DNA of 64,000 nt from Paraphysomonas bandaiensis (taxonomy: Eukaryota > Chrysophyceae). A program made the translations under genes and the position numbers. The notes below the pieces were generated by a model. The model did no database searches. It worked only from the letters and a program-made list of their open reading frames with translations, and had not been told where the DNA came from. This document shows, piece by piece, positions 34,908 through 46,100 of this stretch (the first letter of the stretch is position 1; the number at the start of each line of letters is the position of its first letter). The stretch spans positions 1 through 64,000 of the forward strand of contig CBFFRP010000442.1 in assembly GCA_965644295.1 (NCBI GenBank). The letters are read 5' to 3'.

Positions 34908-36130
34908 TGACTATAAGATTAAACAGTTTAAAGCATGTCATTATCAATGGATTGTTGAGTCTTTGCTAGAAGGAGCACCACTTTGGTGTGTTGCGTTCCG
35001 AGACAGCGTGTCTGTTATTTGTTTTGACAACATCTGTAGTAGTCGTTGTCAACAATAACTTCGTATCTAATTAATTGAACGATGTACATCTGTATTGTGG
35101 TGTGGTCGCTTGTGATTTCTGTAAACTCACTTTGATTATCTGTAAACTCGCCCATTGCTAATAGTATGGCTTTCAATATCTACATGCTACGCTTGCGCCC
35201 ACATTCTTCCACAGTTTCACACCCTTGTCTGATCCGTTGACCTCGTCGCTCACTTTTCTCTGACCCTTCTCCTTCAGCGACCTCATCACTTTCTACCTCT
35301 ACTATTGAGGTTTTCTTAATTCACTAACCTCGGCACGATCTTAACCACTGCAGATACCTTAAAATTTTCCATCACATACCTAACTCCCATGAACTGTTTT
35401 ATTTTTCATTGGGATAGTTCTTTCTACCTCTTACCGACTGGAGTTATATCTGTGCTCTTCACCTTAAACTTTTGATACAACTCAACAGTTTGACCAATCT
35501 CTGACGGTATTACGATATCTAATTGCACTAGCAGGAGTGACGAAGCCAAAGAGAGATAGGCAGCAAGATATTAGAAAAAAAAAGCTGGGCTGCAAAACAA
35601 TTGTCAATTAATTGACGCAGGGTGTAGTCAATTAATTATAATTACAATTTTTACTTTCTGTCCCAATTAATTGAATTGTGCAGTTAATTGATAAAAACCT
35701 ACGCACTCAAGTAGCTATACATTAGCCGCCAACATAGCTTGCTCAACTGTAACTTAATTCCAGAGGTGACGATTCATAAGCATAAGTAGCTCTAAACACA
35801 GAGGAAAGAGCAAGCCTTGAGGATGTTGGGTCCTCTGGGCAGTCTATGTAATTCATACTTCTTTTTCATTGCATTTCTATGACTTATACAATTCCCACTA
35901 ACGATGACAGTTTTAAAGTCAAGCAGGGTTTTGGTTGACTTACGAGTTTATTGTGTATTAATATTACGAATTCCAAACCCAACATAGCACTCTTACAGAA
36001 GCCAACCATTTTACGACCACAATACATTGCGTTTAGATCTCTGTAGGAATAAACACAATAGCGCACAGCGAATATATTGTAGTATTTATATCTCCCACGT
36101 TTCACACGGATCATTTGCATCCAATCACAC
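34908..36130. other. Intergenic 1.2 kb between convergent SAMHD1 and SFT2 genes
   Basis: No supported gene is present. Four AATTAATTG-type palindromic sites cluster at about 35602-35700 (CAATTAATTG, TCAATTAATTA, CCAATTAATTG, GTTAATTGA), and one more lies at 35073. Short open frames on the minus strand at 35884-36171 partly overlap the last SFT2 exon in another frame and are not supported. Confidence 0.45.
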
Positions 36131-36900
36131 TCAGGACTTTCCTCCATTGTTACTACCCTTCGACTCTTCATACAGGTCCCAACAAGGTTTGCAGATGGTT
36201 CGTTTTAAGCATCCCAAAATCATTTTTCTTCCGAAAGGAATAAAAGAAGCTGAGTACCATATTGCTGCAAGGATCTCAATTAAGAGTAAGAACAGCACTA
36301 AAGCGATATGTTGTTTCTAGAATACAGACATTGAGTCAGTCACAAATTTGATTACTAAGATTGCATAAATACATACCGACACAGCTACAGCGAGCACCAC
36401 GATAAGCATTATCAAATAAAATGCGGTTGAGAATCGCCGGGTAGGGTGCCACATCTTTATACACTGTGATTTAGGGCCTAACAGAAACCCAGTTGCGCAA
36501 AGAGCGATAACGTTACCAATAACATAAAGAATGACAAAGGTACGAATATTTTTATCCGTCGGCCCACCGATTAACGTCAATGTGCCCTATACACTATAAG
36601 AGACTGGCTCATATACGAGACATACACTTACTATGAATGAGAGCAAATATCCGAAACCAGCGCACACACAGAACCCCCCAACCCTCTGAAGACACACGCA
36701 GTCAACACATACACTAACCGTTACACATAACTCACCTGTTTGAAACTGAGTTTAGGGCAGCACTTAGCGCACGCAGGCTCATCTTGAAAGGTGGGCACCA
36801 TATTCTTAGCAGACTCCGTCATCTTCTGAGACGTGGTCTTCCTGCCCATAAGGTCACCCCATGAACCACTATCCCTATCATTACCACCAAACAGAGACAT
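36131..36900 (-). CDS. SFT2-domain Golgi membrane protein, 4 exons
   Basis: The ATG at 36900 gives MSLFGGNDRDSGSW. Four exons are 36736-36900, about 36632-36683, about 36378-36585 and 36131-36315. They encode a soluble N-terminus and then four membrane helices: RVGGFCVCAGFGYLLSFI; NIRTFVILYVIGNVIALCATGFLLGP; FSTAFYLIMLIVVLAVAV; HIALVLFLLLIEILAAIWY. The hallmark loop GFLLGPK...KMWHPTRR and the final SASFIPFGRKMI match the SFT2/Got1-like family, which acts in retrograde endosome-to-Golgi vesicle fusion in yeast. The tail ends with CKPCWD then a polar stretch. Length is about 200 aa, as usual. Confidence 0.87.
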
Positions 36901-36984
36901 AACCAGATAAACCACTAACAAGCCAAACCAACTAACTCTACCAAACCAACATACATACATGCCACAAAGGACACAACCTGCCTA

Positions 36985-37847
36985 TACATACATACATACA
37001 TACATACATACATACATACATACATACATACATACATACATACATACATACATACATACATACATACATACATACATACATACATACATACATACATACA
37101 TACATACATACATACATACATACATACATACATACATACATACATACATACATACATACATACATACATACATACATACATACATACATACATACATACA
37201 TACATACATAGCTACATACATACATAGCTACATACATACATAGCTACATACATACATACATACATACATACATACATACATACATACATACATACATACA
37301 TACATACATACATACATACATACATACATACATACATACATACATACATACATACATACATACATACATACATACATACATACATACATACATACATACA
37401 TACATACATACATACATACATACATACATACATACATACATACATACATACATACATACATACATACATACATACATACATACATACATACATACATACA
37501 TACATACATAGCTACATACATACATAGCTACATACATACATACATACATACATACATACATACATACATACATACATACATACATACATACATACATACA
37601 TACATACATACATACATAGCTACATACATACATACATAGCTACATACATACATACATAGCTACATACATACATACATAGCTACATACATACATACATACA
37701 TACATACATACATACATACATACATACATACATACATACATACATACATACATACATACATACATACATACATACATACATACATACATACATACATACA
37801 TACATACATACATACATACATACATACATACATACTTACATACATGC
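36985..37847. repeat. (ACAT)n array 3 with periodic TAGCTA interruptions, ~860 bp
   Basis: ACAT repeats are interrupted by TAGCTA at 37210, 37226, 37242, 37510, 37526 and then every 20 bp at 37618, 37638, 37658 and 37678. The last group is a higher-order 20-bp unit. The array fills the spacer between the divergent SFT2 (start 36900) and mitochondrial protein (start 37926) genes and ends 79 bp before the latter. Confidence 0.97.
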
Positions 37848-37925
37848 ATTCATCTTAGTCGGATGGTATCATTATTAATTGGGCGTATTTATTATTATAG
37901 CTCGTCGAATATATCATCTTTGTAA

Positions 37926-38701
37926 ATGTCGCGGTTGCTGTTGTCTGCTCGACGTGGATTAGTGCGACCTCTCATACAGGGGCGTATGCGTCCTCTTGCT
38001 GCTGAGCCTGTACGATTGTTCAGCACTGATAAGAATAAAGACGACAAGGATAAAGACAGCCCCCTGACAACATATAAGCCACAGCTGATGCAAGCTGCTG
38101 TTGTTGGTGGTGTGGCATTAACTCTATACGGTAATTGATATGTAGTGAATTGTATTGTTTTTATATAGTGGTTTCAGGTTTAAGTAGCTTCATGTGGGAC
38201 ATTACCTATGGGCTCATGAGCATGACTCCTATACAGAGTGGATATTACGGGTTTGTTACAGGTATTGCAACTAGTGGGACCGGTCTAGGTCTTGTGTATT
38301 ATGGCAAGCAACACCAGTCCGTTGATGTCAATTCTGCTATCCGCAACAGTATCTCTGTTCTAAACTCGAACGAGGATATTAGAAGCGTTATGGGGGGATC
38401 AGTGAAGTGCGGCGAGTTGGCTTCGTTTCGACACTCTTATGGATATTGGACTGTTTCTGGATTTCGTCCGAAGTGGATTCCGGCAAAGGCGGACCTTCTG
38501 TTTAATATCTACAGCGAGCGGACAGAAGGGGTCGTAAGTGTAGAGGCTGTGCAGAGAGGTGTTCAAGCCAATCTGGAGTTTGTAGGAGTGGACGTTTTCA
38601 ACGATCATTCTTCGAGGATACTTGTAAAGGGGAATGCAAGCGGATTTGAAAACCACGACGCTCTGTGCGCACTGGTGTCCTTCAAGAGCAGGGTCGAGTA
38701 G
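37926..38701 (+). CDS. Mitochondrial membrane protein, TIM21/COA1-like (tentative)
   Basis: Two exons (37926-38130 and 38178-38701) are joined in frame across a 47-bp intron (LYG|LSS). The N-terminus is a strong mitochondrial presequence: Arg-rich, no acids for about 25 residues (MSRLLLSARRGLVRPLIQG). A charged linker and two hydrophobic segments follow (MQAAVVGGVALTLYGLSSF; YYGFVTGIATSGTGLGLVYY). A soluble domain then reads AIRNSISVLNSNEDIRSVMG and later ADLLFNIYSERTEGVVSVEAV. This plan (presequence, helix, then a small alpha/beta domain) is like TIM21 and COA1/MITRAC15, which work in inner-membrane import and cytochrome oxidase assembly. The family is only suggested by pattern. Confidence 0.55.
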
Positions 38702-39351
38702 GTGTCACCAGACATTGATATAGGTATTCCTACGTTGTCACTTGTGTGATAACAGTACACTGGTTGGAAAAAAGTAATGTTAGAACTGTTAGTCACATAC
38801 ACGGAATGTATAGAAAGTTTATAATAATGCTGTCATATTCATAGTTCAAAACCATATCTGCATTGCGATTCACAATCGTTAGTGTGCGGTATAGTTTATA
38901 GTGGTTTATAGTTAATATGTGCATAGTGACACAATGTAGTGCAAAATATTTAGGATTACCTCTACTATGCACACTAATACACACAAAACGACGACGAAAC
39001 CAAAACAGATGAAGTTATTTTCTGAAACAAACATTGTGGACTCAATGTATAGCTTAGATACGTTGAATAATTATTTTTGATTATTTTGTTCCCCTTGTTA
39101 TTGTACCGCATGGCTCAATGTACCCCCTATGTTATACACCTTAGTGTCGGAAACTCTTCAAGGTAGACTATGGGCACCACGATCCACGGTCTTCAAGCAG
39201 ACAGAGTCTCTCTCTGTCAGTAAATAGGAGTAAGGGTGCATCGTTCAATGCAGTTCACATACATGTACAGGGCCTTTCTTTAGTATATCCCTGTACGTGT
39301 ATGTGTATAGCACTTTTGGGATTTTGACGTGTTGCCAAGATTTGTGATACA
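38702..39351. other. Intergenic stretch before the fold-back element
   Basis: There is no supported gene. A GTAC-rich inverted pair lies at about 39255-39300 (CATACATGTACAGGG and CCCTGTACGTGTATG), a potential stem-loop. Confidence 0.45.
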
Positions 39352-40390
39352 TTTGATGCAAATATCCTGGTTTTTGAAAATCAATTTAAGAGAGACTACT
39401 ACTACTTTGATTTTATTTTAAATAAGAATAGAAATGAGTTATAATATTCAATAAATTAAGAAGAAGAATATGTTAAGAATGAAAAGAGGGGCTTTTCCGT
39501 GTGCCAATTGGCTGTGATTCGTAAAGCCTTTGGACAACAAGATCAAGGACATAACTTGCTTGCTTACTTGTCCACACTCTGTTCTACTACACTCATGACT
39601 TGCTCACTGCTACTCTCCCTTCCTAAATTGTTACACCTTATAGACGTATGACATGAGGTTGGTTGTCCAAGTATTGGACATTATCAGAAACTTACATCTT
39701 TTCAACGGCAAACCTCCCGGCACCAAGAGAATGTGGGAGCATATCACCAATAACATTGGCGTATCTGATAAGAGTGTATCAGAAATTCTCCTCAATCTAG
39801 TAGCTGAGGAACTCTTAATTAAGACTAAACATGACTTCATAAAGAAAAACAAAAATGGGACCGATTTCCATGTATTTTACGAGTCCTACAGCCTCACAGC
39901 AAAGAGAATGATTCTGCTGTAAGCTAGTAAAAATGTGGGCAGAATCAACGAAAGTAGGGGCAGGATCAGCGCGCTTGAATGTGGATGGGGCAGGGGAAGC
40001 AGCCCTTGTTGGAACATTCCTTCTTAATTAAGACTTCCTCAGCTACTAGATTGACGAGGACTTCGGATACACTCTTATCAGATCCTGATAATGTCCAATA
40101 CTTGGACAACCAACCTCATGCCATACGTCTATATGGAGTAACGATTTAGGAAGGGAGAGTAGCAATGAAGAACATACCTGTAAAACATCCATCTTCGATA
40201 TTGATTGTGAAGAATAATGAGCAAGTCATGAGTGTAGAGCAGAGTGTGGACAAGAAGCAAGCAAGTTGTGTCCTCGATCTTGTTGTCCACAGGCTCTACG
40301 AATCACAGCCAATTGCCACACGGAAAAGCCCCTCTTTCTAAATTGCTTTTCAAAAACCAGGATATTTGCATCAAATGTACAGTATTCAGT
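39352..40390. repeat. ~1-kb fold-back element: inverted copies of a gene-like segment
   Basis: The left arm (39352-about 39860) and the right arm (about 40021-40390, reverse complement) match over several blocks: CAAATATCCTGGTTTTTGAAAA; GGGGCTTTTCCGTGTG to TTTGGACAACAAGAT; CTCCCTTCCTAAAT; and GAGGTTGGTTGTCCAAGTATT through GATAAGAGTGTATC. Each arm has its own gaps: about 70 bp near 39400-39475 and about 60 bp at 39687-39745 are missing on the right, and about 55 bp at 40150-40205 are missing on the left. About 160 bp separates the arms. A transcript through it would fold into a long hairpin. Confidence 0.85.
39653..39922 (+). CDS. Small ORF in left arm of fold-back element (89 aa)
   Basis: The frame opens inside the left arm and reads VVQVLDIIRNLHLFNGKPPG, then NNIGVSDKSVSEILLNLVAEEL and a basic, Tyr-rich end. 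It alternates helix- and strand-like stretches, as in a winged-helix domain, but I do not recognise a family. In the right arm the same segment is reversed and has a deletion that removes residues 11-30. Both could be copies of an older gene elsewhere in the genome. No ATG with clear context is seen before 39648. Confidence 0.35.
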   Translation: MRLVVQVLDIIRNLHLFNGKPPGTKRMWEHITNNIGVSDKSVSEILLNLVAEELLIKTKHDFIKKNKNGTDFHVFYESYSLTAKRMILL

Positions 40391-40399
40391 ACCACAGTT

Positions 40400-40687
40400 G
40401 GAACCGAGCCATGAAAAACACCCGAAATCTATCAAACCCCTAAAGTCCCTATATATAGTGTACCTATATAGTGATGTACTGATCTACAATCACTTTGGTA
40501 CTCTGCTGTATATAAGTGTGTGATGTACCCCTGTATTCGCAGTGCATATGTACATCTTTATCTATACTATGTATATGTATGCGTGTATGTGTATGTGTAT
40601 GTATGTGTATGTGAGAGGTGTGTGGCGTCAATTCTGTTACTTTAAAGACAGCACAGCGCCCGTATATCAGTTCAGCGGGTCTGAATA
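40400..40687. promoter_or_regulatory. Upstream region of NAA20
   Basis: At 40555-40620 it has alternating GTATGTGTATG and ATGTATATGTATGCG repeats, typical of spacers before genes here. No gene is seen in it. Confidence 0.4.
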
Positions 40688-41612
40688 ATGACTTCCTTTC
40701 GTCCCATGCGAGCAGATGATTTGTTTAAGTTCAATCATATCAATCTTGACCCTCTGACAGGTACACACACCTACACACACATGCCTGTAGCTTTATAACC
40801 CTGTGGCTGTATAACTACAGAGAGAACACTCTAACTGCACCTACACACACATGCCTGTAGCTTTATAACCCTGTGGCTGTATAACTACAGAGAGAACACT
40901 CTAACTGCAGCTATACATGCACGCAGAACTAACCATATTACGCTGTATACACACACATGCCACTATGTGTATGAGTGTATGAATCTGACTCTTATTTTGG
41001 CAGAGACTTACAACACCTCCTTCTACTTGCAGTATCTGAGCACGTGGCCCGGGTACTGCTCTGTGTTTGAGGGTACGTCCCCTCATACAATATCGTATCA
41101 TATCATAGCATGTGATCTCTGCTGATATGGTATGTTGATGGTATAACCGTTGCTGTGTATGTGCAGATCCATCGGGGCGGTTGATGGGATATATTCTTGG
41201 TAAAGCTGAGGGAGAAGATAAATTATGGCATGGACATGTCACCGCTGTCACAGTGTCTCCTGAGTTTAGGAGACTTGGAGTGGCAAAGAAGTTAATGCGG
41301 GAGTTAGAAGAGATATCTGAGCTCGTTTATAATGCTTATTTTGTGGATTTATTTGTGAGAGCTTCGAACGCATTGGCAATACAGATGTATCATAATATGG
41401 GGTATGTGGTATATCGCCGTGTGTTGGGGTATTATAGTGGAGTTGATGAAGAAGATGCTTTTGGTGAGTATCAAAATCTTTGTGGTTCACCCGTGTTCAT
41501 GAGTAATTTATTTTGTCTCGTAGATATGCGTAAAGCCCTGCCCAGGGATACAAACAAAGAGTCAGTTGTGCCGCTTCCACATCCCATTACACCTGATCAA
41601 TTAGAATGGTAG
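40688..41612 (+). CDS. NAA20: N-terminal acetyltransferase NatB catalytic subunit, 4 exons
   Basis: Exons 40688-40760, 41004-41072, 41167-41463 and 41524-41612 join in frame. The protein begins MTSFRPMRADDLFKFNHINL and continues ETYNTSFYLQYLSTWPGYCSV, GYILGKAEGED and HGHVTAVTVSPEFRRLGVAK (acetyl-CoA motif RRLGVA). VDLFVRASNALAIQMYHNMG and RRVLGYYSG follow, and it ends DMRKALPRD then PITPDQLEW. Length is close to 178 aa, as in known NAA20. NatB acetylates proteins starting Met-Asp, Met-Glu, Met-Asn and Met-Gln on ribosomes, with the auxiliary NAA25. Intron 1 carries a perfect 70-bp tandem duplication. Confidence 0.93.
40771..40910. repeat. Perfect 70-bp tandem duplication in NAA20 intron 1
   Basis: The two units (40771-40840, 40841-40910) are identical. 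Each begins CTACACACACATGCCTGTAG and ends CTCTAACTGCAC or CTCTAACTGCAG. The duplication must be recent, as no mismatch has built up inside the units. Confidence 0.95.
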
Positions 41613-43122
41613 TATATGTGCAAATCATATTTGGATGCCTGCTATGACTTCAATTTCATGGTAATAAGAATTTCCGAAATCTATATCGGGTTGATTGCTA
41701 AGTGGCCAATTATTATTAAACTAGGGATAGGGAACAATATCTAGTATTCCACAACATAGTGATAACGTGAATGGTGCACTATATGATGCCAGCGATGTTT
41801 GTGAGTATATGATATCATTACACTTTGACTGCTATATTACATAATAACGTCTGCTCTTGATCAGTTACGACAGCTTCTTGGTTAGGGTATAGTGTAGAGA
41901 TGACTGCGTCTGTGGCCAGTACAAAACTGCGTTTATTGGCTTGTTGTCTACGATGCGCTCTATATAAGCAACACTACTTTCCAGGATTAGCTCAAAACTA
42001 TACGTCGAACCAGTATATACGATCTTAGATATATCACGATGGGAACGATCTTACATATAATGCAGTCAATATATAATATATCAGTTTCACTACTATTATT
42101 TCTATCATTTCAATAGCTCATTTAATACTGTTAATCACTACTACAGTATTATTCAAGGCTTAGTAACGATAATAAATCAAATACGTTACAACAACATCAT
42201 ACAACGATGTGGAAAACTTATTAGCAGCATATGGTAATTAGTACTAGCATGTTAACATGATACAGTGTCGCTGTATTTAACGGGAAATATGGATCTATAT
42301 TTCTCTCACCCAGTAATACTTGATCTCAATGTGCTTCGATCACCCGTGCGAGCTAAGCTACCTCCAAAGGGAGGATTCTTCTGCTATGGGTTTTGACGCT
42401 ACGCCTTTTATGCCGATATTTTACTGCTTTTAATGCTAAATCATGCTCACTTTGGCTATCCAGGAGAAAGGTTCGCACAGACGGAGTTCCAGTTCGAAAC
42501 GGGAGACTCTCACTTCAGGCATTACTTCCAGCGTGCTATTATACTTACACCTTTCAACGTGTTCATAACCAGTATTGTGTCATGTGTCATCTACATACAC
42601 ACAATAAATCTTTTGTAGACTACAATCTCAGACATAAATTTTCACTGAAAATAAAGGAATGTCCTGCTTGGGGCTATATCGGCTTCTAAGCAATGAAAAA
42701 ACCATGTTACCCAGTAAGAAGGTTATACAATGGTGTTCACAGTTCACAGCAACAATATGATCGTTGTAGAAAAGATAAATCGTTGAACTATATTTATTAT
42801 TAGTATTATACACATTCGAATGAAGAGGGGTGACGGATTTCATACTCCAACTGTAATAGTATCATTAATCAGCAGCTAAAGAATACATATATGTATTCTA
42901 AGATCACTTGATCACCAAAGCCACAATACTACTTACCTACTGCTTTACATTAACCTCAAACACCCACGGTTTTCTTATTATATCAAGGTTCCTTATAGAT
43001 CGACAAGCACCTCATTCATTACACTTTGCCAACTAACATCATTCTTCAAACCATTGTATACGATCTACCATACCACACAAAAGAGACCACGTCGCATACC
43101 TTAACTTCACTCCGTACGACTG
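41613..43122 (-). pseudogene. Degenerate copia-like sequence between NAA20 and IFT122
   Basis: At 42304-42345 the minus strand encodes RSKHIEIKYYWV, the RNase H end block of copia, matching relics at 13985 and 52700. Around 42060-42160 AT-rich sequence weakly resembles the LTR at 13217-13340. At 42628-42843 there is a degenerate frame with no family match. The rest, from 41613 to 43122, has no recognisable gene. One old element, or more than one, has decayed here. Confidence 0.5.
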
Positions 43123-46100
43123 CTACAGCGAACCATACTCCCCGACGTCCTTCAGACGAGAAAAGGGGCAAGCCTTGTTCGATAGGTAAGCGAACTCAAA
43201 GTCTTCCAAATGAAAGAAACGATGACAGCTCTGAGAAATCGCAATCTCGATCTCAGGCAGCATATTCCTGGAAGATAAATTACATATTGCAAGGTTGTAC
43301 AAATGAATACACTGAATATACAGATAGTACACGTTTAAGGCACAACATATACAACGTCGAGGTCCACTACTGAAAACTCAATAACAACTTACTTGTAGAA
43401 AGTCGCCCGTTTATTCTGTGAGGATGGACGGCATACAAATACCTCTGACCTCTTCATACCGTGCAAAAGTGTGGCCGTGTCCACAGTAACAGGGACGTAT
43501 GACATCGCATTCATCTGATATCAAGCAAGTTACACACCAGTTTAGCACAAATCATAGAAACAAGCTGTGACGGAAACAAGAATAAAAACATCCTAATATA
43601 CCATACACAAGCAGTGGTGAAAGAACTCACTTGAGTTTCCAACGTCCGATTTAGGCACATTGGGAAGAGTTCTTCACTTGGTATGCCACCTCTCAGCTCT
43701 GTTGAACTTCCCATCATATCTTCCGTACTATCCAGGCTGCCGAATTGCATCATATCTGCATCTCCCATCTTTCCTTCATTCCACCCAGACTTGTCAGGAG
43801 AACCCACGGGGCGATTTCTCCCTGATGCAGGATTGGTGCGGATCAATTCGATAGCCTCCTCGTCGCTGATAGACGGCTCAGGAACAAACTCAACCAGAGG
43901 AAGAATATCAAAATTAATAAACGAGCGCACAAACGGATGTCCACAGTTTGTGCACACATCACCCTTGGCAAACTTGTTCGTAAAAGGGTTTAAGAGCGGA
44001 TTTGTTGAACTGCAACGGTAGCACACGGGTAAATGCTCCGGCTCATCTCTGACAGGCTTCGCCTGAACAATGAGCATATCACGCTCTACTTCTTCTTGCC
44101 ATCGCGGCGGAATCTGAAGCTTGCTTAACCTATCGTAAGTGTGACGTGCCAGTTTGAATGCTCCTAAGAGCATTGACTGGCGCGCAAGGGTATATAACGT
44201 GGCAGCTTTAGATATGCCATAAGGAATAGTTTCCGAGCTACCGAGGGAGTTGATGATGAACCGGGAGACCTGAAACAGCAGCTCAGGAGGATGACTGGTA
44301 AAAGGATCCGTCACATATGAGTTTATATTAGCATACGCAAAGTACAGATCTGCGTTGTGCTCGCATTCAAGTTGGTATCGGGTATCAGTGCCATCGCTCA
44401 ATTCCTTTGCCAATAGCCAATAAAAATAGGACGAATCCTTGAACCTCGACTCGACAACAGAGTTAAAAGTTAATTCTTCTAATATTTTCCGAGACAAATC
44501 CTGACGTCCCGCTTTCTTGTACGCCTGCATAGCGTCTTCGCAGCGGTCTTGCATAATAAGCCAGTCTGCATAAGGCAAAAACACAGACGAGTCAAACTTT
44601 CCTTCGTGGTCATCGGCTAATTTAGCAGCTTCAACCCACATTTGGCGCTTCACGAAAAGAGACATTAATTTCGAAATATCTCCAAGTTTGGTGTAGGCCT
44701 CCCTGGCCATAGCATCTTCATTCGCTTGAGAGAGTACCTCACCGCAGAATGATAAGACGTCGGTCTGGTCTGCTGGGGCTGCCCTGACCACGTCAATCAA
44801 TGCAGTCTGCCATCCGGTTTCCGGAGCAGCCTCAGATATGATTTTTGCGGCCTGCATATAAGATCCCATAGAAGAATATATTTCTGCAGCCCCCTTCCAG
44901 TCGTTAATCTCTTCAAGCCATTTTGCCTGCTGCTGCACTAGAGCACTATGATCAAACGCTGCAGCTTTATCGCTAGACGACAAACTTTGTGCAAACATTT
45001 TCGCATCATTCCACATACGGAGATCGGTAAAGAGGCGTATCGCAGCATCAACCCTTCCGGCACGGGCATATACTTTAGCCGCCTCATGATGGTGCCCCTG
45101 ATAGGCCAGTATCTCAGCGTGCCAAGAAGGGTCTAAAAAGGACTTTGTGGTGATAGATGTAGTAGGTGCGGGGGTGGGGTTACTGGCTACTGCATGGCGG
45201 CCTCGTCTTGGCGCCGACCCGGCACTGGAGTCTTTTGCAGGTGCTTGGGGTTCCTTAGACGCTTTCGCCCCATCGCCAACGTCCCTCTCAATTTCTTCTA
45301 TCAAATGTAAAAATTTTGAGTCCTTCAATCGGGCAAATGCTGCCTTCGCAATATCAAGGTGATTCGCACGAAGAGACCTAAGAGCAAGCACCTTCCAGTC
45401 TCCCTCCGTTGCTCCCAGACATGCGACATGATACGCAGCCTTGTAGTCATCTTTCTCAATGAGCTTCATCATATTTCCCCCTTGAGGAACATCCATGCCA
45501 AGCATATTATTGTTGTACAGACAATAAATTTTCTGTCCACTAAATCCAATTGCTATTCCAGACAGGTGCTGCTCCTGTGGCTCCTGAGAAGACTGGTTCT
45601 TATATGTTCCCGCCGCCTGTGTACCGTCCGTCGCTTCGTCAGATCTCGCGGATATACCGGATACAACGAACATTGAAGACTCCCCACTGTAGCACAGCAT
45701 TTCATCGACCTCGGCGTTAAAACATACTGACACAGCACCATCCGCCTGAAATAGTGTGTCTCTTGTTTTGAGATCGATTACTAGCAGCTTCTTTTCAGAA
45801 TCAACGACTGCAAGCTTATCCCGATTCAAACTGAGATCAGCGCACCGCACAGGGTTGGAGCTACGCCATAGCTCTAATGGGAAAGGGTTATCTACAAACA
45901 CCTTATATGTAACACCATTATAGAGAGATACGAGTACAGCCTCTCTGCCATCTGGGCCTCCGTTCATTTTGACATAACAAATTGACGATTCCAACATCCA
46001 AGAGCGCTGCAATTGGCCATCGAAACTGTAGAGTTGTATAACATTGCTGCTACAAAATAATATTGACTGTGACGTAACCAACATGTGTTCGCATGGTATG

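Noticed and set aside
35884-36171. 95-codon minus-strand ORF after SFT2
   Set aside because: It overlaps the last SFT2 exon in another frame. The SFT2 frame continues to its own stop at 36131.
43026-43373. Plus-strand ORF near the IFT122 end
   Set aside because: It is opposite the last IFT122 exon, whose minus frame fits the IFT122 C-terminus.
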